A DNA stretch of 51,046 nucleotides from Candidatus Aphodousia gallistercoris (lineage in GTDB: Bacteria > Pseudomonadota > Gammaproteobacteria > Burkholderiales > Burkholderiaceae_F). The notes below the pieces were generated by a model, which was not told where the DNA came from, made no database searches, and saw only the letters and a list, made by a program, of their open reading frames with translations. Below are positions 1 through 11,187 of this stretch, one piece after another (position 1 is the first letter of the stretch; each line of letters starts with the position of its first letter). A program made the position numbers and the translations under genes. The stretch spans positions 1 through 51,046 of the forward strand of contig DVNT01000005.1 in the NCBI GenBank assembly GCA_018714185.1, in the 5' to 3' direction.

Positions 1-609
1 GATGAAATTGCTGATGCGCTGCTCGCCGCCGGTTCGAATCATCAAATCCACCTCGGGTGCCCAGTTAAGGGCAAGGTTGGCTGAAACCATTTCCTCGGTG
101 ACAAGCTCCGGGTGGGAAGCCACCTCCGGATGCGTGCGCAAGATCTTTTGCATAGCGCTCACAATATCCCAACGACCGCCGTAATTGGCACAAATCGTGA
201 GCAACATCCGCTGTCCTTCGGCCGTAAGCGCTTCGCTTTGGCGAATGCTTTCTTGGATTTCAGCAGAAAAACGGCTCAGATCGCCCGCCACTTTCAGGCG
301 GATGCCGTTTTTGTGCATTGCTTCGGCTTCGCGCTTGAGCGCTGTTGCAAAAAGCCCCATAAGCGCATTGACCTCATCGGCCGGGCGCTTCCAGTTTTCA
401 CTGCTAAAGGCAAAAAGCGACAGATATCGAATACCCTCGGCTGCGGCCGCTTCAATGACGCGGCGCACCGACTGAACGCCCCGGCGGTGCCCCTCCACGC
501 GGGGCATAAAACGGCGCTGGGCCCAGCGGCCGTTTCCGTCCATGATAACAGCAACGTGACGGGGTACCGTCACGTTGCTTATAGCCTCGGAAGAAGTCAT
601 ACGCGGCAT
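1..609 (-). CDS. uppS: Isoprenyl (undecaprenyl) diphosphate synthase, 3' end cut by window edge
   Basis: This is a cis-prenyltransferase that condenses isopentenyl diphosphates onto farnesyl diphosphate to make the C55 carrier lipid for peptidoglycan and O-antigen synthesis in the cytoplasm. The translation shows the family signature HVAVIMDGNGRWA near the N-terminus, with the catalytic Asp and the phosphate-binding Gly-Asn-Gly-Arg. It also shows the region-III motif SSENWKRP, and RTGGEQRISNF at the cut end. About 203 codons are present, so roughly 50 C-terminal residues lie outside the window. The chosen ATG overlaps the frr stop (TAATG), which suggests translational coupling. A second in-frame ATG three codons later (at 600) is an equally good start, and neither has a strong ribosome-binding site. 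It is the last visible gene of the rpsB-tsf-pyrH-frr-uppS run. Confidence 0.93.
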   Translation of the reverse strand, partial: MPRMTSSEAISNVTVPRHVAVIMDGNGRWAQRRFMPRVEGHRRGVQSVRRVIEAAAAEGIRYLSLFAFSSENWKRPADEVNALMGLFATALKREAEAMHKNGIRLKVAGDLSRFSAEIQESIRQSEALTAEGQRMLLTICANYGGRWDIVSAMQKILRTHPEVASHPELVTEEMVSANLALNWAPEVDLMIRTGGEQRISNFI

Positions 610-1169
610 TAAACCGTCATCACTTCTTTTTCTTTTTCAGCCACGCACTTGTCGATGCTGGCCACGAAGTTGTCCGTCAACTTCTGGATGTCCTTTTCAG
701 CCCGGGATTCATCATCCTCGGAAATTTCCTTAGCCTTGGTGAGCTTTTTGATTTGCTCGTTGGCATCGCGGCGCAAGTTGCGCACGGCCACTTTGGCTTC
801 TTCACCCAAATGGCGCACAACCTTCGTGAGCTCGCGGCGGCGCTCTTCGGTAAGCGGCGGCAACGGCACGCGGATGAGCATGCCGCTCGTGGCCGGATTC
901 AAACCGAGATCGGAACTGCGGATGGCCTTTTCCACAGGCGCCACCATGCTCTTTTCCCAGGGCTGAACCGTGAGCGTGCGGGCATCGGCCACGCCGATCT
1001 GCGCTACTTGGTTAATCGGGGTCATGGTTCCGTAGTAGTCAACCATCACGTGATCGAGCAAGCCGGTCGAAGCACGGCCGGTACGGATTTTGATGAAGTC
1101 CTCACGTAATGTTTCCACCGTGCGGTTCATCTTGTATTCAGTTTGTTGTTGTACTTCACTGATCGACAT
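609..1169 (-). CDS. frr: Ribosome recycling factor
   Basis: RRF works with EF-G to split post-termination ribosomes. The 186-residue length is normal for the family. The sequence carries the RRF core [11 protein letters not shown] near residues 31-41 and the conserved stretch [18 protein letters not shown] around residues 99-116, between the two domains. The second half is a long helical bundle rich in Lys and Glu, as expected. A good Shine-Dalgarno GGAG lies five bases before the ATG. It follows pyrH by 35 bases and overlaps the start of uppS, so the three are probably one transcript. The order pyrH-frr-uppS is standard in proteobacteria. Confidence 0.97.
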   Translation of the reverse strand: MSISEVQQQTEYKMNRTVETLREDFIKIRTGRASTGLLDHVMVDYYGTMTPINQVAQIGVADARTLTVQPWEKSMVAPVEKAIRSSDLGLNPATSGMLIRVPLPPLTEERRRELTKVVRHLGEEAKVAVRNLRRDANEQIKKLTKAKEISEDDESRAEKDIQKLTDNFVASIDKCVAEKEKEVMTV

Positions 1170-1204
1170 AAAAACTCCACTATTCGATGTCAGTTTGAAT
1201 GGTA

Positions 1205-1936
1205 TTAGGGATTGTAGACCAAAGTGCCTTCGGGTTCACCGCAGCAGACTCGGGCAATAGAGCCCTTCTTGCGGATATTAAAGACAATGATGGGCAAATT
1301 CTGCTCGCGGCACAAGGCAAACGCCGTAGCATCCATGACCTTGAGATCGCGCTTGATCACTTCATCGAAAGTGATCTTGTTAAAGAACGTGGCATTGGGA
1401 TCCTTGTTGGGGTCAGCCGAATAGATGCCGTCGACCTTCGTGGCCTTCAAGACAATCTCGGCGCCGATTTCGGCTCCGCGCAGCGCTGCCGTCGTATCGG
1501 TGGTGAAATAGGGATTGCCCGTACCGGCAGCAAAGATCACGATACGGCCTTTTTCCAGATGGCGAAGCGCTTTGCCGCGGATATACGTTTCAGCGATACG
1601 TTCAATGCTTAATGCGCTTTGCACGCGGGCTTCCACCCCGTTTTTGCGCAATGCGTCCTGCAAGGCCAGTGCGTTCATGAGCGTAGCGAGCATGCCCATG
1701 TGGTCGCCTTGCGTGCGCTCCATGCCGGTCGTGCCCAAAGCCACGCCGCGGAAAATATTTCCGCCGCCCACAACGATACCGATCTGAACGCCCAGGTCAT
1801 AGGCCTCTTTGATGTCCTCTACCGTCGACTGAATCGTATCACGGTTGATGCCGAAGGCATCGGGTCCCATTAAAGATTCACCGGAAAGCTTTAAAAGCAC
1901 GCGTTTATATTTAACAACCGGAGCTTGTTCAGTCAT
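1205..1936 (-). CDS. pyrH: UMP kinase (uridylate kinase)
   Basis: Hexameric bacterial UMP kinase of the amino-acid kinase fold. It phosphorylates UMP to UDP in pyrimidine nucleotide synthesis. The sequence shows [13 protein letters not shown] near the N-terminus, the nucleotide-binding glycine stretch [12 protein letters not shown], then [16 protein letters not shown] and the phosphate region [18 protein letters not shown]. All are diagnostic of PyrH rather than of aspartate or acetylglutamate kinases. The length (243 residues) is typical. The ribosome site AGGAG lies about ten bases before the ATG. It is separated from tsf by a strong terminator and has its own candidate -10 box, so it probably starts a transcript with frr and uppS as well as receiving any read-through from rpsB-tsf. 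Confidence 0.97.
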   Translation of the reverse strand: MTEQAPVVKYKRVLLKLSGESLMGPDAFGINRDTIQSTVEDIKEAYDLGVQIGIVVGGGNIFRGVALGTTGMERTQGDHMGMLATLMNALALQDALRKNGVEARVQSALSIERIAETYIRGKALRHLEKGRIVIFAAGTGNPYFTTDTTAALRGAEIGAEIVLKATKVDGIYSADPNKDPNATFFNKITFDEVIKRDLKVMDATAFALCREQNLPIIVFNIRKKGSIARVCCGEPEGTLVYNP

Positions 1937-2046
1937 TTTAAGAGAACTCCTAAAAGTTATTCACATTCAAAAAGTTATTGAGCCGCGTCAGAGCGCTTCA
2001 CTTAGCTAAAACAGCCGACATTGCGAGCACCTACGCACTTTTACTC

Positions 2047-2052
2047 ATTGTA
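2047..2052 (-). promoter_or_regulatory. Candidate -10 box for pyrH-frr-uppS
   Basis: TACAAT on the minus strand, about 110 bases upstream of the pyrH start and downstream of the tsf terminator. No convincing -35 hexamer is found 16-18 bases upstream, so this is only a candidate. The rest of the 240-base tsf-pyrH interval holds the terminator and an AT-rich pyrH leader with no gene. Confidence 0.35.
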
Positions 2053-2107
2053 GCGGAATAGACCGCGCCTGGACGATTTTTTATTGATCTTTCGGACAAA
2101 ATCGCAC

Positions 2108-2158
2108 AAAAAAACTCCCTGCAATCATTTTCCCCTTGCGGGGCCCGATGGCAGGGAG
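2108..2158 (-). terminator. Rho-independent terminator after tsf
   Basis: Minus-strand stem CTCCCTGC paired with GCAGGGAG, followed at once by seven Ts. A smaller inner hairpin (CCCC-GCAA-GGGG) sits in the loop. It lies just beyond the tsf stop codon and separates rpsB-tsf from pyrH-frr-uppS. Confidence 0.9.
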
Positions 2159-2178
2159 CCTATCTAAAAGCCTAGCAA

Positions 2179-3072
2179 TTAAGCCTTTTGAGCAGCAGCC
2201 ATTTGTTCGGCCACTTCAGCGGCAAAGTCGCTTTGCTTCTTTTCAATGCCTTCGCCCACCACGTAGAGGACGAAAGAGGCCACGGTTGCACCGTTTTGCT
2301 TGAGCAATTCGCCCACGCTCTTCTTGTCGTCCTTCACAAACGGTTGCGACAAGAGCGTGACTTCCTTCAAGTACTTCTTCACCGTACCGTCGGCGATGCG
2401 TTCGAGCATGGCTTCGGGCTTGCCGGCTTCACGGGCTTTTTCGATGGCCACGCGGCGTTCCGTTTCCAAAAGGGCCGGATCAACACCGTTTTCATCCAAA
2501 GCCTTCGGCTTCATGGCAGCAATGTGCATCGCCACGTCGTGGCCGACTTCGTCGTTGCCGCCGACCATGTCAACGAGCACGCCGATCTTGGAGCCGCCGT
2601 GCACGTATTGGTGCAGCTTGCCTTGAGCTTCGATGCGTTGGAAGCGGCGGAAGGTCATGTTTTCACCGATCTTGCCGACCAAAGCCGTACGGATGGCTTC
2701 CAAGGATTGGCCGTCCACTTCGAGAGCGCTCAAAGCGGCGATATCGGCCGGGTTCTTTTCGGCAACCAAGCGGGCAGCGTTGGCAGCCATTTGTTGGAAT
2801 TCGGGGTTCTTGGCAACGAAGTCCGTTTCAGAGTTGACTTCGAAAATAGCGCCGGTCTTGCCGTCTTCAGAGACGTAAATGCTCACGACACCTTCAGCGG
2901 CCACACGGGAGGCAGCCTTCGTCGCCTTGTTGCCGAGCTTGACACGAAGAATTTCTTCGGCGCGAGCCATGTCGCCTTCAGCCTCGGTGAGGGCCTTCTT
3001 GCATTCCATCATCGGGGCGTCGGTCTTGACGCGCAATTCTTTAACCATAGCGGCAGTAATAACAACGGCCAT
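2179..3072 (-). CDS. tsf: Translation elongation factor Ts
   Basis: EF-Ts is the nucleotide-exchange factor that regenerates EF-Tu-GTP. The protein begins [14 protein letters not shown] and carries the family signature [12 protein letters not shown] at residues 16-27. It then has the core [10 protein letters not shown], which contains the Asp and Phe that contact EF-Tu, and a long C-terminal dimerisation-type region. At 297 residues it matches betaproteobacterial EF-Ts. The ATG was chosen over a TTG four codons upstream because GGAG lies six bases before the ATG, and because the family starts at this Met. It follows rpsB by about 83 bases, with an attenuator-like hairpin between them. Confidence 0.97.
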   Translation of the reverse strand: MAVVITAAMVKELRVKTDAPMMECKKALTEAEGDMARAEEILRVKLGNKATKAASRVAAEGVVSIYVSEDGKTGAIFEVNSETDFVAKNPEFQQMAANAARLVAEKNPADIAALSALEVDGQSLEAIRTALVGKIGENMTFRRFQRIEAQGKLHQYVHGGSKIGVLVDMVGGNDEVGHDVAMHIAAMKPKALDENGVDPALLETERRVAIEKAREAGKPEAMLERIADGTVKKYLKEVTLLSQPFVKDDKKSVGELLKQNGATVASFVLYVVGEGIEKKQSDFAAEVAEQMAAAQKA

Positions 3073-3094
3073 GAATTTCTCCAAAAGAGTTTTT

Positions 3095-3131
3095 GAAAAG
3101 GGGCGCTACCTCAATGAAAAAATAGCGCCCC
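3095..3131 (-). terminator. Intercistronic attenuator hairpin between rpsB and tsf
   Basis: On the minus strand GGGGCGCTA pairs perfectly with TAGCGCCCC across a 14-base loop and is followed by TTTTC. The U-tract is short, so partial termination is more likely than a full stop. It could set the ratio of S2 to EF-Ts transcripts or protect the rpsB 3' end. Confidence 0.7.
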
Positions 3132-3155
3132 CGAATGCGTTAAAAATCCGACCGA

Positions 3156-3905
3156 TTAGGCTTGTTCAGCTTGTTCGGCGACTTCGACGAATTCTTCTTC
3201 ACCGGCAGCTTCTTTCAAGCTTTCTTCGTTTTGTTGACGACCGGCGAGGATGGCATCGGCCATGCCGGAGGCGTAGATCGCCACGGCCTTAGCGGAGTCA
3301 TCGTTGCCCGGGATGACGTAGTCAACGCCGAGCGGGCTGCAGTTCGTATCAACAACACCGATCACGGGAATGCCGAGCTTATTGGCTTCCTTGATGGCGA
3401 TCTTGTGGTAGCCGACATCGACCACGAACAAGGCATCAGGCAAGCTCGTCATGTCCTTGATACCGCCGATGGAGCGGTTGAGCTTTTCCACTTCGCGCGT
3501 GAAGTCGAGAGCTTCCTTCTTGGTCATCTTTTCCAAGCCGCCGTTTTCGATCGTGGCTTCCATGTCCTTCAAGCGCTTGATCGTGAGCTTGACGGTCTTG
3601 AAGTTGGTGAGCGTACCGCCCAACCAGCGTTGATCGACGTAGCAGCAGCCGGCGCGTTGAGCTTCTTGAACGATCGTTTCGCGGCCACCGCGCTTGGTGT
3701 CAACGAAAAGGATCTTGCCGCCCTTGGCAGAGAGTTCGCGAGCGAACTTGAGGGCTTCATCAAACTTCACAACCGTCTTTTCGAGGTTGATGATGTGAAT
3801 CTTGTTGCGGGCACCGAAGATGTATTGAGCCATTTTCGGGTTCCAGAAGCGGGTTTGGTGACCGAAGTGGCAACCGGCTTCGAGCATTTCGCGCATGCTA
3901 ACCAT
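3156..3905 (-). CDS. rpsB: 30S ribosomal protein S2
   Basis: S2 is a structural protein of the small subunit. The N-terminus [23 protein letters not shown] is the S2 signature, followed by [17 protein letters not shown] and the C-terminal signature region around PDALFVVDV and [11 protein letters not shown]. The 249-residue length is standard. The ATG was chosen because AAGGA lies about ten bases upstream and homologous proteins start here. The open frame continues further upstream, but that stretch looks like a leader. rpsB is the first gene of the operon, is preceded by a leader of about 220 bases, and is divergent from map. Confidence 0.97.
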   Translation of the reverse strand: MVSMREMLEAGCHFGHQTRFWNPKMAQYIFGARNKIHIINLEKTVVKFDEALKFARELSAKGGKILFVDTKRGGRETIVQEAQRAGCCYVDQRWLGGTLTNFKTVKLTIKRLKDMEATIENGGLEKMTKKEALDFTREVEKLNRSIGGIKDMTSLPDALFVVDVGYHKIAIKEANKLGIPVIGVVDTNCSPLGVDYVIPGNDDSAKAVAIYASGMADAILAGRQQNEESLKEAAGEEEFVEVAEQAEQA

Positions 3906-4125
3906 GATTTGTGTATTCCTTCTAAGGTTTAAAACTGACAACGCGCCGCCATTTCGCGGGTCGATCGCCGCCTGCGCGGCAATTGCAACCATCGGGCGAA
4001 ACAACCGTTAGATGACGCGTTGCGCGATTCGCTTTCCCTGAAAAAGAAAACCCGAGCGGCAACGGGAAAGCCTTTTTGCGCCCAGGCTCAAAAGGCACGA
4101 AAAAATGTGCCTTTTTTCATTCAGC
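3906..4125 (-). promoter_or_regulatory. Structured 5' leader of rpsB
   Basis: The transcribed region between the candidate promoter and the rpsB start is about 220 bases and rich in inverted repeats. AAAAGGCAC pairs with GTGCCTTTT at 4090-4115, with A/T runs on both sides. GCTTTCCC pairs with GGGAAAGC (4031-4038 with 4064-4071). Smaller GC-rich elements lie nearer the gene. In Escherichia coli, S2 represses its own operon through the rpsB leader. Whether this leader works the same way is an inference from its length and structure. Confidence 0.5.
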
Positions 4126-4130
4126 TCGCT

Positions 4131-4159
4131 ATTATATGCGAAATCGGGGTTAAACCCAA
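4131..4159 (-). promoter_or_regulatory. Promoter for rpsB-tsf
   Basis: A perfect minus-strand -10 hexamer TATAAT, with TTGGGT exactly 17 bases upstream as a moderate -35. It lies in the divergent rpsB/map interval. On the plus strand the same AT-rich stretch could also contribute to map transcription. Confidence 0.65.
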
Positions 4160-4193
4160 ACCTTTTGTTCTGTTTTTTAAAGATTTTTTAGAA

Positions 4194-5003
4194 ATGGCCA
4201 TCGTCATTAAAACTGCCGAAGAAATCGAAGGCATGCGCCGCGCCTGCCGCCTCGCCTCCGAAGTACTCGATTACATCGAACCCTTTATCAAACCGGGCGT
4301 TCCTACGATTGACTTGGACCGCCTCATGAATGAATACATGCTCGCACACGGGGCGGTTTCGGCCTGCCTCGGCTACGCACCGGCCGGCTTTACCCCCTAC
4401 CCGGCTTCGACCTGCATCTCGATTAACCACGTCGTCTGCCACGGTATTCCTTCGGAAAAACCGCTCAAAAAAGGCGACATCGTCAATATTGACGTAACGG
4501 TCATCTTGGACGGCTTTTACGGCGACACCAGCCGCATGTTCATGGTCGGCGACAAGATTTCCGTCTCGGCCCGCCACCTTGTTGAAGCCACCTACGAGTG
4601 CATGTGGCGCGGCATCGATGCCGTCGCCCCGGGACGTTCCTTAAACGAAGTTGGCATTGCCTGCGAAAAAGTGGCCCGCGCCGAAGGGCTTTCCGTCGTG
4701 CACGAGTACGGCGGCCACGGCGTCGGACGCAATTTCCACGAAGATCCCTTTGTCTGCCACTACAATGCACCGCGCGAAAACAACGTGATCTTGAAGCCGG
4801 GCATGATCTTTACGGTCGAACCCATGCTCAACGCCGGCCACCGCTACATCTCCGGGCTCAATGACGGCTGGACCGTCATTACCCGCGACCGCAGCCTCTC
4901 GGCACAGTGGGAACACACGGTGCTCGTGACCGAAACGGGCTACGAAGTGCTCACCTTAAGCGAGGGCTATCCGCCGATTCCCGAATTCATCACCCGGAAA
5001 TAG
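4194..5003 (+). CDS. map: Type I methionine aminopeptidase
   Basis: Removes the initiator methionine from new proteins and needs two divalent metal ions. The pita-bread fold ligands are visible: Asp in NIDVTVILDG, Asp in FYGDTSRMF, His in GGHGVGRNFHEDP, Glu in FTVEPML and Glu in WEHTVLVTE. At 269 residues it has the short type I form with no N-terminal zinc finger. The ATG before AIVIKTAEEIEGMR was chosen by family alignment. The ribosome site is weak (AGA), and an open frame extends upstream without family resemblance. It is divergent from rpsB and 20 bases ahead of glnD, an arrangement common in proteobacteria. Confidence 0.96.
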   Translation: MAIVIKTAEEIEGMRRACRLASEVLDYIEPFIKPGVPTIDLDRLMNEYMLAHGAVSACLGYAPAGFTPYPASTCISINHVVCHGIPSEKPLKKGDIVNIDVTVILDGFYGDTSRMFMVGDKISVSARHLVEATYECMWRGIDAVAPGRSLNEVGIACEKVARAEGLSVVHEYGGHGVGRNFHEDPFVCHYNAPRENNVILKPGMIFTVEPMLNAGHRYISGLNDGWTVITRDRSLSAQWEHTVLVTETGYEVLTLSEGYPPIPEFITRK

Positions 5004-5023
5004 TAAAAGCAGGAAAAGCCGCC

Positions 5024-7576
5024 ATGCCCGTGCGAGCCGCCGAACAATTCCAAGCCCAAAGCCGGCAACTGGCCGAAGCCTTTTTGCAAAACGGCCGCGT
5101 TACAACCTACCTGCTCGGACACTCGGCCGCAGCCGATGAAGCCATCGGCACCATGGCCTTTGAGGCCGGGCTAAGTCCCGAGGTGTCGCTCTTGGCGCTT
5201 GGCGGCTACGGTCGCAAAGAGCTTTTCCCCTACTCCGATCTCGACGTCATGGTGCTGGTGCCCCAAGAGCCTGACGAAGCAACGCTTCAAGCTATCGAGC
5301 GCTTTGTTACCGGTCTTTGGGATCTCGGACTTACGGTCGGGCACAGCGTACGCACGATTGAAAGCGCCTTGGAGGAATCCGCTAAAGACATTACCGTGCA
5401 GACGGCGCTTTTGGAGGCGCGCTGCTTTTGGGGCAATCCCTTTTTGTTTGCGCAACTGCAAAAAGCCTTTTTCCAGGCGATGGATCCGGCGGCTTTTTTC
5501 CGCGCGAAGGAGCTCGAGCTCACGCAGCGGCACCAAAAGTACGAGGACACCCCCTACGCCTTGGAGCCCAATGTCAAGGAAAGCCCCGGCGGGCTCAGGG
5601 ACTTGCAAGTGCTTTTTTGGTGCTTTCACGCAGCCGGGCTCGGCTCCGGGCCTGAAGGGATGCTTGCCTCGGGCAGCATCCGCGCCGACGAAGCCGACCG
5701 GCTCAAGGAAGCCTACCACGCGCTCAAGTACATCCGCATCTACCTGCACCTTGTGGCCGGCCGCCACCAGGATCGCTTGGTCTTTGACGTGCAAACGCCG
5801 CTCGCGCGCGCTGCCGGCTACAAAGACACCGAAAACCAGCTCGCGAGCGAAGCGCTCATGAAGCGCTACTACCTCACGGCAAAAACCGTGCACCAGCTCT
5901 CGGACATTTTCATGCAGCTGCTCGAGGAAAAGCTTTTTGCCGAGGGGCCCGTGCGCGAGATGGTCATTGATCGCACCTTCATGACGCGCGGCTACACGCT
6001 TGATATCCTGCGCGACAATGCGATGCACGACGACCCGAACGCTCTGCTGCGCACCTTTTATATACTCGAAGGCTCCGAGGCGCTCAAGCGGCTGAGCGTG
6101 CCGCTGCAGCGCGCGCTCATGCAATCGCGCGAAATCATTGACGAGAGCTATCGGCGCGATCCGGACAACAAGCGCATGTTCCTCGAGATACTGAAAATGC
6201 CCCATGGCGTAAGCCACGCCTTGCTCGACTTAAACCGCTGGGGCATTTTGGGGCAATTCCTGCCGGAATTTCGCCGCATCGAAGGCCAAATGCAGCACGA
6301 TCTCTTCCACGTCTACACGGTCGATCAGCACACGATGCGCGTGGTAAGAAACCTGCGCTACTTTACCCGCAGCGAATATGCGCACGAGTATCCGCTGTGC
6401 ACGCGCCTGATGCAAACCATGCCCGAGAGCTGGCGGCTTGTCCTCGCCGGTCTTTTTCACGACATCGGCAAGGGCCAGGGAAGACGCCACGAAATCGTCG
6501 GGGCGCAAATTACGGCTGATTTTTGCCGGCGCTTCGGCATTGACCGAGAAACCACGGATTTCATCGTTTTTCTGGTCAAAGAGCACCTGACCATGAGCAT
6601 TGTGGCTCAAAAGCAGGATATCTCTGATCCGGATGTCGTGCGCCGCTTTGCCGGCATCGTGAAAACCGAAGAGCGCCTCAATGCCTTGTTTCTGCTAACC
6701 GTTTGCGACATCCGCGCCACGAGCCCGAAAGTATGGAACCGGTGGAAAGCGCAGCTGCTTCAGGACCTTTATTGGCAAACGTTGCCCCTGGTGCGCCAAG
6801 AAGGCATGCCCGATCGCGATGCCTTCCTTTTGACCCGCCAGCGGCAAGCGCGCGAACAAATACTTAAGCAAGGCGTACCCGAAGAGCTCATCCGCTCGTT
6901 CTGGGACACGCTCACCCTGCCCTACTTCTTACGCCATACGGCCGAAAGCATCGCATGGCAAACGACCGAAATGGCCAAAGTCTTTCCGACCGAGAAAACC
7001 TTTGTCGCGGCCAGGCGCCTTGCGCAAAACGCCGGCATCGAGATTTTGGTTTATACCGATGACCAAGCCGGACTGTTTGCCCGCATCCTGGCTTTTTTGC
7101 AGAAAAAACGCTTCTCGGTGCTCGATGCCCGCATTTACACAACCCCGAAAGGCAAGGCGCTCGATACGTTTGTAGTCGCCGATAACGGACAACGGGATTT
7201 GGCCGAACTCATTGAACCGGTCAGAGCCGGTCTTGTCGACTGGATTGATCATCCCCGGCCTTTGCCTGAAACGAAGCCGGGAAAGCTGTCGCGCCGCTCG
7301 CGCTTTTTCCCGATCCAACCCATTGTCAATATCCAAGCCGATGACAGCGGCCGCAATTGGCTGCTGTCGGTCACCTGCATGGACCGCGTCGGTTTGCTCT
7401 ACGACATTGCGCGGGTACTAAACCGCTACAACGTCAATTTGCAGACGGCCAAAATCATGACCATGGGAGAACGTGTCGAAGACGTTTTCCTCATCGACGG
7501 CGAAGCTCTCAAAGATATTCCGAGTACGGTGAGCTTGGAAAAAGAATTGATGGCGGTACTCACGCCCCGCTTTTAG
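5024..7576 (+). CDS. glnD: Bifunctional uridylyltransferase / uridylyl-removing enzyme
   Basis: GlnD senses glutamine and attaches or removes UMP on PII proteins, which controls nitrogen assimilation. Domain order is clear. A nucleotidyltransferase domain carries GGYGRKELFPYSDLD near residues 60-74, with the metal-binding Asp pair. An HD-type uridylyl-removing domain shows LFHDIGKGQGRRHE around residues 477-490. Two C-terminal ACT domains begin near 671 (DQAGLFARI) and 777 (DRVGLLYDIARVL) and would bind glutamine. The length of 850 residues is normal. The start was chosen at the ATG preceded by AGGA about nine bases upstream; the frame is open upstream into map. It follows map closely, and the next gene starts three bases after its stop. 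Confidence 0.96.
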   Translation: MPVRAAEQFQAQSRQLAEAFLQNGRVTTYLLGHSAAADEAIGTMAFEAGLSPEVSLLALGGYGRKELFPYSDLDVMVLVPQEPDEATLQAIERFVTGLWDLGLTVGHSVRTIESALEESAKDITVQTALLEARCFWGNPFLFAQLQKAFFQAMDPAAFFRAKELELTQRHQKYEDTPYALEPNVKESPGGLRDLQVLFWCFHAAGLGSGPEGMLASGSIRADEADRLKEAYHALKYIRIYLHLVAGRHQDRLVFDVQTPLARAAGYKDTENQLASEALMKRYYLTAKTVHQLSDIFMQLLEEKLFAEGPVREMVIDRTFMTRGYTLDILRDNAMHDDPNALLRTFYILEGSEALKRLSVPLQRALMQSREIIDESYRRDPDNKRMFLEILKMPHGVSHALLDLNRWGILGQFLPEFRRIEGQMQHDLFHVYTVDQHTMRVVRNLRYFTRSEYAHEYPLCTRLMQTMPESWRLVLAGLFHDIGKGQGRRHEIVGAQITADFCRRFGIDRETTDFIVFLVKEHLTMSIVAQKQDISDPDVVRRFAGIVKTEERLNALFLLTVCDIRATSPKVWNRWKAQLLQDLYWQTLPLVRQEGMPDRDAFLLTRQRQAREQILKQGVPEELIRSFWDTLTLPYFLRHTAESIAWQTTEMAKVFPTEKTFVAARRLAQNAGIEILVYTDDQAGLFARILAFLQKKRFSVLDARIYTTPKGKALDTFVVADNGQRDLAELIEPVRAGLVDWIDHPRPLPETKPGKLSRRSRFFPIQPIVNIQADDSGRNWLLSVTCMDRVGLLYDIARVLNRYNVNLQTAKIMTMGERVEDVFLIDGEALKDIPSTVSLEKELMAVLTPRF

Positions 7577-7579
7577 AAA

Positions 7580-8311
7580 ATGTTTGAAAATAAAAAAGTC
7601 ATTATCTTTGACATGGACGGCACGTTGCTTGATTCCGTCGGCCTTTGGAACGATACCGACCGGTATCTCATCGAAACGTACGGTCAAAAGCCCGCCCCGG
7701 CCTTGGAGGTGATCGGAGCCGAACGCGATAAAGTCACCGGCCGCTTTCGCGATGCCGACAATCCCTACCTTGCCTACTGCGAGTACCTGAGAAGGCAGTA
7801 CGGCTGCTCAATCAGCGCGGAAAAAATCCACGCCGTGCGCTACCGTTATGCGCGCGAAGCTCTCATTCATACCGTTGACTACAAACCGCAAGCCGACCGA
7901 TTTATCCGCCTTTTGAAAAAGGCAGGTTTAACCTTGGCCATCGCTTCGGCAACCAAAAAAGCCAATTTGGAAATCTACAAAAAACTCAACCGGAAATTGC
8001 TTCTTAAAGCACCGCTTGAAACGTATTTTTCTCTCATTTACGGCCGCGAAGATGCCTTGCGCATGAAACCTGACCCTTATATTTATCAGAGGGTTATGAG
8101 AGAACTTAAAGTAACACCTGAAGATTGCCTTGTCTTTGAAGATTCGTTAGCCGGCGTGACGGCTGCTAAAGCGGCCGGTATTGAAACAGCCGTCATATAC
8201 GATCGGTATGCGGATTCCGACCGCGAATCAATTAACGGTTTGGCCGATTTCTTTTTCCCGGATTTTTCTGCCGCCATTGCTTGCTGGGAAAAGGAAACCG
8301 GCTACCTCTAA
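7580..8311 (+). CDS. HAD-superfamily phosphatase, beta-phosphoglucomutase-like
   Basis: A 243-residue haloacid dehalogenase family hydrolase. All four motifs are present: FDMDGTLLDS at residues 10-19 (nucleophile and acid/base Asp), IASAT near 116 (motif II), KPDP near 157 (motif III Lys) and VFEDSLAG near 174 (motif IV acids). A helical cap lies between motifs I and II, as in phosphoglycolate phosphatase and beta-phosphoglucomutase relatives. The natural substrate cannot be read from the sequence. It begins only three bases after glnD and so is almost certainly cotranscribed. Its base composition is somewhat more AT-rich than its neighbours. It converges on the minus-strand phosphorylase gene, with only six bases between the two stop codons and no visible terminator. 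Confidence 0.85.
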   Translation: MFENKKVIIFDMDGTLLDSVGLWNDTDRYLIETYGQKPAPALEVIGAERDKVTGRFRDADNPYLAYCEYLRRQYGCSISAEKIHAVRYRYAREALIHTVDYKPQADRFIRLLKKAGLTLAIASATKKANLEIYKKLNRKLLLKAPLETYFSLIYGREDALRMKPDPYIYQRVMRELKVTPEDCLVFEDSLAGVTAAKAAGIETAVIYDRYADSDRESINGLADFFFPDFSAAIACWEKETGYL

Positions 8312-8317
8312 GAGCGC

Positions 8318-11151
<2,834 letters not shown>

Positions 11152-11153
11152 CT

Positions 11154-11178
11154 AAAAGAGCGGCCCGCCGGACCGCTC
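11154..11178 (-). terminator. Hairpin with U-tract between zipA and ligA
   Basis: Minus-strand GAGCGG pairs with CCGCTC and is followed by TTTT, only a few bases before the first ligA ATG. It may attenuate transcription into ligA or block the ribosome at that ATG. Confidence 0.65.
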
Positions 11179-11187
11179 GTTACTCCG

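Noticed and set aside
2188-3096. A 302-codon open frame on the plus strand opposite tsf
   Set aside because: It lies fully inside tsf in the reverse direction, has no family features or ribosome site, and its repetitive His/Phe/Glu content is what reversed EF-Ts codons would give.
3162-3932. A 256-codon open frame on the plus strand opposite rpsB
   Set aside because: It is the mirror of rpsB, whose identity is certain; the frame is open because of codon bias.
5171-6217. A 348-codon open frame on the minus strand opposite glnD
   Set aside because: No motif, no ribosome site, and completely within the well-supported glnD.
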